Assembly (NCBI GenBank): GCA_945893365.1
Contig: CAMDED010000030.1
Span: 1 to 60,287, forward strand
Reading direction: 5' to 3'
From: Candidatus Sulfopaludibacter sp. SbA3
Lineage (GTDB): Bacteria > Acidobacteriota > Terriglobia > Bryobacterales > Bryobacteraceae
Length of the DNA: 60,287 nt
Made by a program: the position numbers and the translations under genes. Under the pieces are notes generated by a model. That model was not told the origin of the DNA. It did no database searches and saw only the letters and a list, made by a program, of their open reading frames with translations. This document shows, one piece after another, positions 1 to 9,114 of this stretch. Each line of letters begins with the position of its first letter. Positions within the stretch are counted from its first letter, which is position 1.

Positions 1-607
1 CCTGTTGGGGAGGGCCTACGGCCCGCGAAACTTCATGAAAAACCAAAGGCGGCAAATGCAGGCTTGGCCCGAGCTTCGCTTTTTTGGGCTCTCGTATTTT
101 CATGGGGTTAGGTTGGTTTTTCGACCCTGCTTTCCGCCGCGCAGTAGGCCACAAACGACGATCGCCGGCGAGCCCAGAGTTTGAGGGCGTATGTATGTCG
201 TGAAAGCGACCTACGTGCGCCTTTTCGGACCGGGTCCGGATGCCAACGCCGTGCCGACTCCTGGGCTATATAGCCGTAGTTTCTACATCTTAAGATCCGA
301 GACGCGGACGTTCTTACGCGCGCCGACCGCATAACCCGTACGTCCGCCGGCAAGCGCCCGGGCGGCAGCGCTTCCGCCGATTATCTTGCGGGATTCCTCA
401 GGTTTCGGAGGTTTCGAGCCGATAAGTCTCCAGGATGATAATTTCATCACTACAGCCCATGCACGGCCGTGTCTCGCGGCGTCCGCTCAGGCGGCTTGGT
501 TGTTGTTCCATACGGCTGAATCGCGGTTCTCATGAGCCGAAGATCCCCTCAACGGACGGCCTGAAGTTTTCAGCGAGCGCAGGGCTCCCGGTTCGCTCCC
601 GATTCCA
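1..607. other. No recognisable gene
   Basis: I see no convincing coding region here. A minus-strand open frame at 108-353 is arginine/serine-rich, resembles no family I know and has no ribosome binding site. A short imperfect palindrome (GATGA-taatt-TCATC, 434-448) lies about 160 bases before the activator gene and could be an operator, but nothing else supports that. Confidence 0.5.
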
Positions 608-1969
608 ATGATTCGCCTTCTTCTATTTTCGCAGGATAAGAAGCTTGAACTTCTACTCGCGCCAACCCTGGGGAGCGAGTTTCAGGTGGCTGTTGAATCC
701 AACCCGGATAAAGTGAAAGCGATAGTTGCGGCTGAGCTCTGCGACGTCCTCATCCTCGATCTCGACGCTCATCTCAAGGAGCAACAACTCGCCTTTCTCG
801 CTGAAATCCGACACTCGCCCATCCCCGTTGTTGCGATGGCGGACGACGATAGCTGGGCCACCGCCGCGGAGCTCGCGGCACAAGGCGTGCATGGCCATTT
901 TCGGAAGCCGCCAGCCCTGCCGGAGTTGAAGGCCGCGGTTCGGAAGGCGCATGGCTACGGCATCCTGAGGCGTAAGCTCGAACAGGGAGACGAACTCCAG
1001 GCATCGTCGCGATGCGACCAGATGATCGGAGCCAGCGGCCAGTCGCAGGTGGTATACGATCTGATCCGCCGGGTTACGGGCTTAAACGTTCCTGTCCTGA
1101 TCACAGGGGAAAGCGGCACGGGAAAAGAGCTGATCGCACGGGCGATTCACAACCTGAGCAGTCGAAATAGGTCTCCCTTCGTGGCCGTTTCCTGCGGGGC
1201 GATTCCCGAAACCCTCATTGAAACGGAGCTGTTCGGCTGCGAAAAGGGCGCGTTTACAGGGGCCGTGGGAAGACGGCAAGGATATTTGGAGCAGGCCGCC
1301 GCCGGCACTGTGTTTCTCGACGAAATCGGCGAGCTCAGCCTCCACACGCAAGTGAAGTTTCTGCGCGTGCTGCAAGAGAGGGAGTTCTGCCGCGTCGGCG
1401 GCAACGCGGCAATCCCGCTAAGAGCGCGCGTGGTATGCGCCACGCATCGCAACCTCGGGCAAATGGTGGCCGAGGAAACTTTTCGCCAGGATCTTTACTA
1501 CCGGGTGAACGTGATGGGCATTCGTTCTCCCGCCCTTCGCGACAGAACGGAAGACATTCCGCTGCTCGCGCGTCACTTCCTGGGAAAGTATTCGGAGAGC
1601 TTTCAGAAACCCGTCACTGCCATTACGCCGAACGCCATGGCAATGCTGATGGAATACCAGTGGCCCGGAAACGTGCGCGAGCTCGAGAACGTCATACAGG
1701 GCGCGATCATTGCCACCGACAATGAACGCGTCGGCCCGGAGAACCTGCCGGAGGAGCTGCAGCGTCTCGACATTCCTTGCGTGGGCGATTCTCCCCGCGG
1801 ATCATCCTTCGAAGAACAACTGCGGGATTTCAAGATCCAACTCGCCCGGGGGGCAATCGAGAAGTGCAACGGCAACAAGACTCAGGCGGCCCGCAGTCTC
1901 AGCATATCAAGGGCTTACTTACACCAGCTCATCCGGGAACCCGTCGAGCATGGCATCCATGTCGCGTAA
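608..1969 (+). CDS. Sigma-54-dependent transcriptional activator (NtrC family)
   Basis: This 453-residue protein has the three-part plan of an NtrC-type enhancer-binding protein. Residues 1-115 are receiver-like, with D51 at the phosphoacceptor position and K100 in an FRKP motif. The usual N-terminal acidic pair is replaced by SQ (residues 8-9) and the conserved Thr/Ser by Ala, so phosphorylation is doubtful. Residues about 140-370 are the AAA+ domain, with Walker A GESGTGKE at 167-174, the sigma-54-contacting GAFTGA loop at 214-219 and Walker B ending DE at 238-239. A Fis-type helix-turn-helix follows near 421-443. It stands alone on its strand, with no histidine kinase nearby. Two sigma-54 promoters before the Flp pilin genes at 4.1 and 4.7 kb make those genes the obvious targets; that link is inference. 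Confidence 0.93.
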   Translation: MIRLLLFSQDKKLELLLAPTLGSEFQVAVESNPDKVKAIVAAELCDVLILDLDAHLKEQQLAFLAEIRHSPIPVVAMADDDSWATAAELAAQGVHGHFRKPPALPELKAAVRKAHGYGILRRKLEQGDELQASSRCDQMIGASGQSQVVYDLIRRVTGLNVPVLITGESGTGKELIARAIHNLSSRNRSPFVAVSCGAIPETLIETELFGCEKGAFTGAVGRRQGYLEQAAAGTVFLDEIGELSLHTQVKFLRVLQEREFCRVGGNAAIPLRARVVCATHRNLGQMVAEETFRQDLYYRVNVMGIRSPALRDRTEDIPLLARHFLGKYSESFQKPVTAITPNAMAMLMEYQWPGNVRELENVIQGAIIATDNERVGPENLPEELQRLDIPCVGDSPRGSSFEEQLRDFKIQLARGAIEKCNGNKTQAARSLSISRAYLHQLIREPVEHGIHVA

Positions 1970-2061
1970 AGCGGTCACGAAATAACCGTGCAATTGGAAG
2001 GTGGGGCGGGCTATCGTCTTTCGCCGCCTGCCTTTTCGGGCTCCGAAAAGCGCATGGCCCG

Positions 2062-3780
2062 TCATTCCTCAATCATGCGGTACGGCGAGATCCGTGGCGG
2101 ATTCAAGTCCGGTTGCACGAGCCAGACCCGCCGATCGCTGAAGTACCGAAGCAACTGCCCGTTATGCCGCGCGTCCATCTCGCGCGCCCATACGACGCGC
2201 GAGCTATCGATATCAGCGGCATTGTAAACCCAATCATCAATGGGTTCGTGCCCCGGTGCGTATCTGACAACCGCGAGTTGCCGTCCGGAATAGCTCTTGA
2301 GTTCGTCGAGGACTCCGGCGCGCGGAAGCCCCAGACGTTCGGTGCCGTACCACATGCTTGGCCAGCGAGGAATGGCGATCCCGAGAGGCCCTTCAAAGAG
2401 CCGGATTCCAGCGAGCATGACGCAGACGATTGGTATTGCGCGCACTAACGCCCTCCCCGAAGGCTGCGCGTTTGGACGCCACACTCGCAGGTGGCGCATC
2501 GCCTGAAGGAGAAGCACGTAGACCGCTCCCGTAAATGGCGCAAGATAGTGAGGAAAGATCCACACATTCACGCTTAGGCCGGCTGCGTACACCCCGCCCG
2601 CGATCACCAGGAAACGGACTCGGCGATCTCGAAGCACGCGCGAAACCATGAGTAAGGGCGGCAGAAGGGCGACGCCAAGGAAGAAGAATACCGCTGTTCC
2701 CGCCTTCTTCGCGGTTCGGCTCACAAATCCGGCCGGTGTGCGCGCTTCCCGGAAGTCGTCCATTTCCCATTTCGAATAAAACTCCCGCATCAGTTCGTGG
2801 CGATATGCGGGTTCGGGTCGCGGCTGCTGCCACAGGAAGACCGGCGCGGACGCATAAGTCGCTCTGTTCACCTGATAAGGAAGCGTGACAGCGCTGCCGA
2901 AGACCTTGTAATTGTAGTAACCCATCATCCCGGCTACAACGGCTAAGAGGGCCGCCGGCGCCAAGGCCCGGTGAAGCAGAATTCGCATCGGCGGGTGGGT
3001 TTCCTTGAGCATCCACCATACCAGGGCGCACGCCACCGGCACACAGACCAGCAGCCCTTCATAAGGACGGCTGTTGGCGAGAATCGCAACTCCCAATGCC
3101 ATCCACAGGCCATCGCGAATTCGGGCGTTACGCCGGATGCGCGGAAGCGCGCCGAGCACGAGCGCGCCCCCCACCGCCGCAGTCGCTCCTCCCCAATACC
3201 CGTCAACCCAGTAGCTGAAAAGGGCCAACCGCACAACCGCCAGCGCTCCGCCAAGAAGCGCCCAGCCCGGCGGCAGCCAGCCTTGCGCCATCCAGCAAAG
3301 CGCCGAACACATGATCCCGGCACTGAGCAAAACGCCAAACCATGGTACGCCCGTCAACGCTTCCCCGGCGGCCAGAACCAGCCCCTGAACCGGGAAATAC
3401 ATAGACATGTAAGTAGGTTTCTGGGTGATGTGAAAGCTTTCGAAGTGCATCCACATGGGATGCGTCGGATTCGTGACTCGCCCACCGGCGAAGGTGTTAC
3501 CCGCCAGCTGATTGGCAAACTCGTCGTGGATAAAAGGTTGAGGAACTGGAGAGAGGGGAAGGATAGCCAGGCGGATCAATACCGCGCCCACGCCGACAGC
3601 GGAGACCGAGAGGCCGCGTCTCCGCGCTACCCGCGTGAAGAAACGTTCCGCCCTTGACAACCAACCGGACCCGGCGCGCGGCCAGAGGAATGCCGCGGCA
3701 AAAGCTATTAAGATAACGCCAGTCTCAATAATAAGCAAGGAGGGTTCGCCATGCGAGGCGAACCCTGCGGGTACCATCAT
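2062..3780 (-). CDS. Polytopic membrane protein, GT-C glycosyltransferase-like
   Basis: The 572-residue product has about a dozen hydrophobic segments. A first extracytoplasmic loop carries an HDE motif (in [13 protein letters not shown]) followed by proline- and tryptophan-rich sequence. That arrangement is typical of GT-C enzymes of the PMT/ArnT kind, which transfer sugars from polyprenyl-phosphate donors in the membrane. The C-terminal 150 residues are less hydrophobic and end in a soluble domain. An ATG doublet begins the frame, with AAGG a few bases upstream. It is convergent with the sigma-54 activator gene and co-directional with the minus-strand Flp pilin, separated by about 105 bases with a hairpin. 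A role in pilin or envelope glycosylation is possible from position only. Donor and acceptor cannot be told from sequence. Confidence 0.65.
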   Translation of the reverse strand: MMVPAGFASHGEPSLLIIETGVILIAFAAAFLWPRAGSGWLSRAERFFTRVARRRGLSVSAVGVGAVLIRLAILPLSPVPQPFIHDEFANQLAGNTFAGGRVTNPTHPMWMHFESFHITQKPTYMSMYFPVQGLVLAAGEALTGVPWFGVLLSAGIMCSALCWMAQGWLPPGWALLGGALAVVRLALFSYWVDGYWGGATAAVGGALVLGALPRIRRNARIRDGLWMALGVAILANSRPYEGLLVCVPVACALVWWMLKETHPPMRILLHRALAPAALLAVVAGMMGYYNYKVFGSAVTLPYQVNRATYASAPVFLWQQPRPEPAYRHELMREFYSKWEMDDFREARTPAGFVSRTAKKAGTAVFFFLGVALLPPLLMVSRVLRDRRVRFLVIAGGVYAAGLSVNVWIFPHYLAPFTGAVYVLLLQAMRHLRVWRPNAQPSGRALVRAIPIVCVMLAGIRLFEGPLGIAIPRWPSMWYGTERLGLPRAGVLDELKSYSGRQLAVVRYAPGHEPIDDWVYNAADIDSSRVVWAREMDARHNGQLLRYFSDRRVWLVQPDLNPPRISPYRMIEE

Positions 3781-3846
3781 ATGACCTTAGTTGACGCTTC
3801 ATCCATCTCCTGAGAGAAAACTAGCCGAGGCGTGCACATCCAAACT

Positions 3847-3864
3847 CCGGCAAGTTTGTGCCGG
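3847..3864 (-). terminator. Hairpin after the minus-strand Flp pilin gene
   Basis: A perfect 6-bp stem CCGGCA/TGCCGG closes a 6-base loop just downstream of the pilin stop codon. On the minus strand it is followed by GAGTTTGG, a poor U-tract. It may stop or reduce transcription from the pilin gene into the membrane-protein gene. Confidence 0.4.
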
Positions 3865-3885
3865 TAGCTTTGCCCAAGCCTCCAG

Positions 3886-4092
3886 CTAGCTGGTGGCGGC
3901 GGTCAGATCAGTCCCGACTTTCGTAAACGCGCCTGTGATGCTTGTGGCGACGTTCCCCATGGCAGCCGTGGCGGCCAACGCAATCAAGGCGGCGACCAAG
4001 GCGTATTCGATCAGGTCCTGACCGCTTTCGTCCGTGAACGACCTCTTAAAACCGTCAAGCTTGATGCATAGTGTCAAGTACAAAGTGTTCAT
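3886..4092 (-). CDS. flp: Flp/Fap-type pilin (minus-strand copy)
   Basis: This 68-residue protein is a type IVb Flp pilin. A short N-terminal leader is followed by the processing and assembly region ESGQDLIEYALVAALIALAA, with the invariant Glu of the mature pilin and a single hydrophobic helix, and then a small polar tail. I chose ATG 4092 over the upstream ATG 4113 because GGAGAG sits 8 bases before it. The gene points away from the second pilin gene and the tad operon, and has its own sigma-54 promoter. The prepilin peptidase at 5041 would process it and the Tad machine would assemble it. Two Flp paralogues are common in tad loci; their division of labour here is unknown. Confidence 0.92.
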   Translation of the reverse strand: MNTLYLTLCIKLDGFKRSFTDESGQDLIEYALVAALIALAATAAMGNVATSITGAFTKVGTDLTAATS

Positions 4093-4118
4093 GTGATTTG
4101 CTCTCCGGTTCAACTAAG

Positions 4119-4134
4119 AGCATGTTGGCCGCCA
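4119..4134 (-). promoter_or_regulatory. Sigma-54 (-24/-12) promoter of minus-strand flp
   Basis: Read on the minus strand the site is TGGCGGCCAACATGCT: GG and GC are exactly 10 bases apart, as in the TGGCAC-N5-TTGC consensus. Transcription would start near 4108, two bases before the GGAGAG ribosome binding site, giving a very short leader. The second flp promoter has the same geometry. Confidence 0.7.
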
Positions 4135-4228
4135 TTCAGCGCAAAGCTGTCGAATCAACAGCTTGCGCCTGTTGAAGGGCGGGGCGGTGCAAGCGCCTGT
4201 AAACGGCTGCTTACGCCGGCGGCATTCG

Positions 4229-4250
4229 GGTGTGAGCGCTGGCTCACACC
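4229..4250. promoter_or_regulatory. 9-bp inverted repeat, candidate activator site
   Basis: GGTGTGAGC and GCTCACACC are perfect inverted arms separated by 4 bases. The site lies about 110 bases upstream of the -12 element of the minus-strand flp promoter, the usual distance for an enhancer-binding-protein site. Which protein binds is inferred from position only. Confidence 0.45.
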
Positions 4251-4635
4251 GACGTCATAAACTGCCGCCGCGGGCTCGCCATGATGCGCAGCCGCCCGCT
4301 TGAAACCGCGCCAACGCTTGCGGCGTAGCGTCTTGATACTTCTCTGTCGTTTGAGGGCAGTTGGCGCCGCATTACACAGGTGCGCTTACAGGCGGCCAGT
4401 TGAACTTCCGGAGTTGCACGGTGAGCAGCCGCCAACGTGGTATTCGGCGTGCCGGTATTCTATGAGAACGCTGCGAGGTGGCCGGTTAAGGCCGTCAAGA
4501 GCGGATAAGATCGCTCTGGCCCGGCGGAAACCGGCATTGAGCGCTCGAGTGGGTTAAGTTTAGTTCATCGATTCTCCCGGATGTACTCCGGTTAACGGCG
4601 CTCCTTGCCGCCCTCCCAAGCCATTGCGCGCACAT

Positions 4636-4657
4636 ATAGTAAGCGATCATTTACTAT
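4636..4657. promoter_or_regulatory. 7-bp inverted repeat upstream of second flp promoter
   Basis: ATAGTAA and TTACTAT are perfect inverted arms separated by 8 bases, in an AT-rich patch about 75-95 bases before the plus-strand sigma-54 promoter. It could be an activator or IHF-type site. It differs in sequence from the repeat at 4229, so the same protein need not bind both. Confidence 0.3.
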
Positions 4658-4730
4658 CAGGTCGGGAGCTTTGCCGGAAGAACCTGCCCAAACGTGCGTG
4701 AGATGTTCAATTTACGCCGATTTCTCCGGA

Positions 4731-4746
4731 TGGCATTCCACGTGCT
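4731..4746 (+). promoter_or_regulatory. Sigma-54 (-24/-12) promoter of plus-strand flp
   Basis: The site TGGCATTCCACGTGCT has GG at 4732-4733 and GC at 4744-4745, the strict 10-base spacing of sigma-54 promoters. Predicted transcription start is near 4757, next to the GAGGAG ribosome binding site at 4758-4763. The matching layout before the other flp gene strengthens both calls. Confidence 0.7.
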
Positions 4747-4773
4747 GTTGCCTAAGTGAGGAGAAACGTGGGT

Positions 4774-4971
4774 ATGCATGGCCTATATCTGAAGACATAT
4801 GTCAACTTTCGGAACCTGAAAGACTCTCTCCAATCGGAGAGCGGACAGGATCTGGTTGAATACGCGCTCGTCGTAGCGTTAATCGCTCTGGCGGCCGCGG
4901 CCGGCATGAGCGGCATCGTTACGCAAATCAATGCCGTCTTCACTGTCGTGGGCACGAGGATGCAAGCCTAA
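4774..4971 (+). CDS. flp: Flp/Fap-type pilin (tad-operon copy)
   Basis: This 65-residue type IVb pilin has a 24-residue leader, then ESGQDLVEYALVVALIALAA with the conserved Glu and single hydrophobic helix, and a short tail. ATG 4774 was chosen because GAGGAG lies 10 bases upstream. An in-frame GTG at 4768 sits closer to the same site and would add two residues. The core is almost identical to that of the minus-strand pilin, but the tails differ (VVGTRMQA here, DLTAATS there). It lies directly before the tad operon, separated by a small hairpin and about 70 bases. The cut after the leader would be made by the CpaA-type peptidase at 5041. Confidence 0.92.
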   Translation: MHGLYLKTYVNFRNLKDSLQSESGQDLVEYALVVALIALAAAAGMSGIVTQINAVFTVVGTRMQA

Positions 4972-4972
4972 A

Positions 4973-4987
4973 CGAGCTAATTGCTCG
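4973..4987 (+). terminator. Small hairpin between flp and tad operon
   Basis: CGAGC-TAATT-GCTCG immediately follows the pilin stop codon. The stem is only 5 bp and there is no U-tract, so it is more likely an attenuator or mRNA 3'-end stabiliser than a full terminator. Such an element would allow far more pilin than machinery transcript. Confidence 0.35.
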
Positions 4988-5040
4988 GACGATGACAGTG
5001 GAAGCGTTTAGCGTCCGCTCCATCGCAACGTGTAAACAAA

Positions 5041-5556
5041 ATGCGCTCGATCGCTTGGTGGCCGGTACTGGTTCTGATCGCGGTTGCGACGGTTACGGAT
5101 GTCCGCAGCCGCCGTATACCGAACTGGCTGGTCGTTCCTTTCCTGCTCGCCGGCATCATAACTTCGACAGTAACTCTGGGGCTCGTTGGACTTGGACGGA
5201 GCGCCGCGGGCCTCGGCCTCGCGGTGCTGCTGACCGGAGTCCTATGCTGGCTCCGTGGATTGGGTATGGGCGACTTGAAACTGTGCGCCGCGGTAGGCGT
5301 CTGGGTGGGACCGGCTCAGATGGGCACGGCCCTGGTCGCGACCGGTCTCGCCGGAGGCGTGATGGCTTTGATCTGGGCCACGTGCCACGGCTCCCTGAAG
5401 AAATCGATCGATGGGACGGGCGATCTCCTTTCGGGTTTTTGGAAGAAAGGTATCCAACCCCATCCCACTCTCGCACTCGGCAAACCCGGGGCGCGTGCGA
5501 TGCCCTATGCGCCGGCTATTGCGCTCGGCACGTTGTTTTCCTTTTTCTGCACTTGA
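5041..5556 (+). CDS. cpaA: Flp prepilin peptidase (A24 family, CpaA/TadV)
   Basis: This 171-residue integral membrane aspartic protease would cut the leader from Flp prepilin and from the TadE-like pseudopilins. The two catalytic aspartates are visible: D20 in TDVRSRRIPN and D78 in GMGDLK, the GxGD motif of A24 peptidases. There is no N-terminal methylase domain, as expected for the short CpaA/TadV type as opposed to PilD. Five or six hydrophobic segments are present. The ATG follows a weak ribosome binding site. It opens the tad operon and is followed after 15 bases by the CpaE gene. Confidence 0.9.
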   Translation: MRSIAWWPVLVLIAVATVTDVRSRRIPNWLVVPFLLAGIITSTVTLGLVGLGRSAAGLGLAVLLTGVLCWLRGLGMGDLKLCAAVGVWVGPAQMGTALVATGLAGGVMALIWATCHGSLKKSIDGTGDLLSGFWKKGIQPHPTLALGKPGARAMPYAPAIALGTLFSFFCT

Positions 5557-5571
5557 GCGCGAGCTGCGACC

Positions 5572-6828
5572 ATGACGCCCAGCTTTCTTAACAATTCGAC
5601 GAAACTAGAGACGCCCGTCCCTCCGGGCGGCGCTCTATCGGTCGTCCTCATCGCGCCAAACGCGCTGCTGCGGCAGACGCTCTGCAGATTGGTCGACGGA
5701 CCCTTGGCTACCCTTGCGCGCATCGTTCCCGACTATCCCGGCGCCCAGGCCCTCGCGGAGTTGAAGCTGCCGGATTTCGACGTGGTGATCGTCGAACTGG
5801 ATAGCGACCCCGAGCGGGCCCTGGCGCTAATAGAGACCATCTGCCAGAGCGCTTCCGCTACCGTAATGGCCTATTGCGGTAAGAACGACCCGGCGTTGCT
5901 GGTCCGCTCGATGCGCGCCGGCGCGCGGGATTTCCTGGTCGAACCCGTCCTCCCGCAAGCGATCGAAGAAGCCCTGGTCAGGGCTGACGCACGTTGCCAG
6001 ACGCGTAAGCCCAGAAAGACCGCGGGAAAGGTAGTCAGTTTTATCGGAGCGAAGGGCGGCGCGGGCGTTACCATGATCGCTACCAATTTTGCGGTAGCTC
6101 TCGCCAAGGAATCCGCTGCTAAGGTCGTGATTGTCGATCTGGATCTTGCCCTCGGCGATGTGGCGCTGGGGCTCGGCGTAAAACCGGCTTTCTCGATCGC
6201 GGACGCCTTGGGTCATTCGGAACGCCTCGACTGGGACTTCCTATCCACGCTATTGATCGAGCACAGCACCGGCCTGACGGTGCTTGCGGCGCCCGACGTT
6301 TACGGACCCTTTCCCGCACCGGGAAAAGAGGTGGCTAAGGTGCTCAGCCTTCTGCGGGAGCAGTTTGAATATGTGGTGGTGGATGGCGGGAGCGGCGCCG
6401 GGGAGATGCAGGACGCGGCGCTCGAAATGGCGGAAACGATCTATCTGGTAACCGAAGTAAATATCCCCGCGCTGCGAAACGCCCAACGCATAAACGCGTA
6501 TGTAACCGCGAAGTTCGGGAAGCTAAGGTTAGAGGTGGTTCTCAACCGGTTCGATTCGCGAGCCGTCGAGTTCGACCAGGCCAGCAGCAGAAAGACGCTG
6601 GCTGAACCCGTGAATTGGAGTATTCCGAACGACTATGTAGCCGTCCGCCGGGCCCAGAACAGCGGCGAACTTCTGACAGCCGAGGACTCGCCGGTATCGA
6701 GAGTTCTTGTCAAGATGGCGCGGGCCGCCTGCGGCAAGGCTCAGGACCCGGAGAAGAAAAGCAAGAAGAGATTCAGTTTCTTCGGCTCGGTGTTACCGGC
6801 GAAGGTCGCGGACGGCCTCAGAGGATAG
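5572..6828 (+). CDS. cpaE: Pilus localisation protein CpaE/TadZ
   Basis: In this 418-residue protein, residues 20-140 are an atypical receiver domain. The phosphoacceptor Asp is E75 (VIVELD) and the conserved Lys is replaced by Glu (LVEP), so it should not be phosphorylated. Residues 152-400 are a ParA/MinD-like ATPase with GAKGGAGVT at 159-167. The deviant-Walker lysine K161 is present but the usual P-loop lysine is V166, as in several TadZ proteins. DLDLALGDV near 189-197 matches the ParA switch region. TadZ positions the Tad machine at the cell pole. It lies 12 bases before the CpaF gene in the same transcription unit. Confidence 0.88.
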   Translation: MTPSFLNNSTKLETPVPPGGALSVVLIAPNALLRQTLCRLVDGPLATLARIVPDYPGAQALAELKLPDFDVVIVELDSDPERALALIETICQSASATVMAYCGKNDPALLVRSMRAGARDFLVEPVLPQAIEEALVRADARCQTRKPRKTAGKVVSFIGAKGGAGVTMIATNFAVALAKESAAKVVIVDLDLALGDVALGLGVKPAFSIADALGHSERLDWDFLSTLLIEHSTGLTVLAAPDVYGPFPAPGKEVAKVLSLLREQFEYVVVDGGSGAGEMQDAALEMAETIYLVTEVNIPALRNAQRINAYVTAKFGKLRLEVVLNRFDSRAVEFDQASSRKTLAEPVNWSIPNDYVAVRRAQNSGELLTAEDSPVSRVLVKMARAACGKAQDPEKKSKKRFSFFGSVLPAKVADGLRG

Positions 6829-6840
6829 GAGCCCACTTAA

Positions 6841-8115
6841 ATGGAAGTTCTCGATTTCGAAGCCTTTAAAGCAAAATTGCACGCGACCCTGATCTCCAAG
6901 ATCGATCTTGAGAAGTTGGCCTCGGTCGACAGTGGTAAGGCCCGGCTCGCGGTGGCGGCCATGGTTCAGGAAATCGTCGTCACCGAGGGCGTGCCGCTGA
7001 GCGCGGGCGAAAAGGAAAGAGTTAGGTCCGAAGTCCTGGATGAAGTTTTCGGCCTTGGACCGCTCGAAGCTTTCTTACGGGATCCGACCGTTTCCGATAT
7101 TCTTGTCAACAACCCGCGAACCGTCTATGTGGAACGCCACGGCATCCTTCAGAAAACGAACGTGACGTTTCGCGACGACCGTCACTTGATGCAGGTCATC
7201 GATCGCATCGTATCCCGGGTGGGACGAAGAGTGGATGAATCGTCGCCCATGGTGGATGCCAGGCTGCCGGATGGCTCTCGCGTGAACGCAATCATCCCGC
7301 CCCTGGCGATTGACGGTCCCTGCATCTCCATCCGCCGGTTTGGCAGCGGGCCCGTTGCCGCCGAGTCCCTGGTGAAGCTCAACAGCATTTCTCCGGAAAT
7401 GCTGGAGACTTTGGCGGCGGCCGTCAAGGCGCGCATCAGCATTCTGATCTCAGGCGGCACGGGAGCCGGGAAGACCACGTTCCTGAACATCCTCTCCGGC
7501 TTCATCCCCGAAACCGAGCGGCTGGTCACGATCGAGGACGCCGCCGAACTGCAACTGCAGCAGGAGAACGTGGTGCGGCTGGAAACCCGGCCGCCTAACG
7601 TGGAGGGACTTGGCGCAGTCCGCCAGAGGCAGCTCCTGATCAACAGTCTACGCATGCGCCCCGACCGCATCATCATCGGCGAGGTGCGCGGCGACGAAGC
7701 GTTTGACATGCTCCAGGCCATGAACACGGGTCACGAAGGCTCCATGGCGACCATCCATGCCAATACGGCCAGGGACGCCATCTCCCGGCTGGAGTCCATG
7801 GTGGCCATGGCAAGCGTGAATCTGCCGGAAAGGTCGGTTCGCCAGCAGATTGCGTCCGCCATCAATATCATCGTCCAGGTCTCGCGCATGACGGACGGCA
7901 CAAGGAAGGTGGTCAGCGTCTCGGAGATCACCGGCCTCGAGGAGAACGTCATCACAATGCACGACGTATTCAACTTCGAAAGGAAGGGTATTGGACCCGA
8001 TGGCAAGGTAATCGGGTCATTCCAGCCGAGCGGCATAAGGCCGCATTTTCTGGAGCGGCTGCGCGTGGCCGGCATCACGCTGCCGGCTAAGTTTTTCGAT
8101 CGCTCGATGAGATAA
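6841..8115 (+). CDS. cpaF: Tad pilus assembly ATPase CpaF/TadA
   Basis: This 424-residue cytoplasmic hexameric ATPase powers Flp pilus extension (and, in some bacteria, retraction). The N-terminal 1-120 region matches the CpaF adaptor. The motor follows, with Walker A GGTGAGKT at 205-212, the Asp box around ITIED-like VTIEDAAE (229-236), Walker [10 protein letters not shown] (276-284) and the His box [10 protein letters not shown] (298-307). All catalytic motifs are intact and the length is usual for the family. It should contact TadB and TadC at the inner membrane. It is followed by tadB after 28 bases. Confidence 0.95.
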   Translation: MEVLDFEAFKAKLHATLISKIDLEKLASVDSGKARLAVAAMVQEIVVTEGVPLSAGEKERVRSEVLDEVFGLGPLEAFLRDPTVSDILVNNPRTVYVERHGILQKTNVTFRDDRHLMQVIDRIVSRVGRRVDESSPMVDARLPDGSRVNAIIPPLAIDGPCISIRRFGSGPVAAESLVKLNSISPEMLETLAAAVKARISILISGGTGAGKTTFLNILSGFIPETERLVTIEDAAELQLQQENVVRLETRPPNVEGLGAVRQRQLLINSLRMRPDRIIIGEVRGDEAFDMLQAMNTGHEGSMATIHANTARDAISRLESMVAMASVNLPERSVRQQIASAINIIVQVSRMTDGTRKVVSVSEITGLEENVITMHDVFNFERKGIGPDGKVIGSFQPSGIRPHFLERLRVAGITLPAKFFDRSMR

Positions 8116-8143
8116 AGTTGAGCCTCGTAAGGATCTATAAATT

Positions 8144-9106
8144 ATGTGGCTGATGATAGCGGCGGTGTTTGTCGGCGTCTTCGCTCTCTCCGTGTTAATC
8201 GTCACGGCGAAGGGGGACGTCCATTCGGAGAAGGTCCAAAAGAGGCTGTCCGAGCTGGAGTTCCGAATTCCGCCTGCGCCGGATGAAGAACTGCCCACCG
8301 ATATTCGAAAGGAGGAGCGCGTCAGCAGGGTCGCCTGGCTGAACCGGTGGCTGACCAGCGTAAACCCCGCGGCGCTTGAGTTGTTTCTCTATCAGGCGGA
8401 TGTGAAATCCTCCGCCGGAGGTCTTGTGACGATGTCGCTTGCCGCCTGGGCCGCAATCGGCTTTGTTCTATATCTGCGAACGGGAGCGGGGCTGATCTCG
8501 CTGGCCGTTTCGGCGATCGTTCTCCCTCTGCCGTTTGTTTACGTTCTGCGGAAGCGGGCGTCGCGATTGATGAAGTTCGAGCAGATATTGCCGGAGGCTC
8601 TGGAGATGATGGTCAGCGCCCTTCGGGTGGGACACAGCCTGGTATCGGCGATTCAGTCGGCAGGCGACGAAGTCGCGGAACCGGTAGGTCGTGAGTTCCG
8701 TAAGTGCTTCGACGAACAGAACTTCGGTATCGACCTGCGCAAGACCATGGTGAATCTTGCCCACCGGGTTCCCGTACAGGACGTTCGCATCTTCGTCGCC
8801 GCCGTTCTTATACAGAAAGAGAGCGGAGGAAATCTGGCCGAGGTTCTGGAGAAGGTGGCTATCACCACTCGGCAGCGATTCAAACTGAAGAAGCAGATCA
8901 TGGTTCACACCGCTCAAGGGCGGGCCACCGGATGGGTCCTCTCTCTCCTTCCAGTGGTCCTCGGAGTGGCAATGTATGTAGTTCACCCGGAAGGCATTAG
9001 CGTCCTCTGGACCCGGCCGGTCGGCCTGAAACTCCTCTGGACCGCGATTGGCATGGAAGTCGTTGGAGCTTTGGTTATCCGGAATATTGTGCGAATTCGA
9101 GTTTAG
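8144..9106 (+). CDS. tadB: Tad inner-membrane platform protein TadB
   Basis: This 320-residue protein has an N-terminal membrane helix, a cytoplasmic region, a further hydrophobic pair near residues 90-135 and a type II secretion F (GspF) domain with the typical LPEALEMMVSALRVGHSL core. Two C-terminal helices follow. TadB and TadC form the platform on which the CpaF motor acts. The ATG is preceded by AAGGA about 10 bases upstream. It is 8 bases from tadC, so the two are surely co-transcribed. Confidence 0.9.
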   Translation: MWLMIAAVFVGVFALSVLIVTAKGDVHSEKVQKRLSELEFRIPPAPDEELPTDIRKEERVSRVAWLNRWLTSVNPAALELFLYQADVKSSAGGLVTMSLAAWAAIGFVLYLRTGAGLISLAVSAIVLPLPFVYVLRKRASRLMKFEQILPEALEMMVSALRVGHSLVSAIQSAGDEVAEPVGREFRKCFDEQNFGIDLRKTMVNLAHRVPVQDVRIFVAAVLIQKESGGNLAEVLEKVAITTRQRFKLKKQIMVHTAQGRATGWVLSLLPVVLGVAMYVVHPEGISVLWTRPVGLKLLWTAIGMEVVGALVIRNIVRIRV

Positions 9107-9114
9107 AGCCCCTT

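Noticed and set aside
108-353. 81-residue minus-strand frame
   Set aside because: No ribosome binding site or family likeness; Arg/Ser-rich as expected of chance frames here.
2971-3657. Long plus-strand frame inside the membrane-protein gene
   Set aside because: Antisense shadow of a gene with clear membrane segments; no family resemblance.
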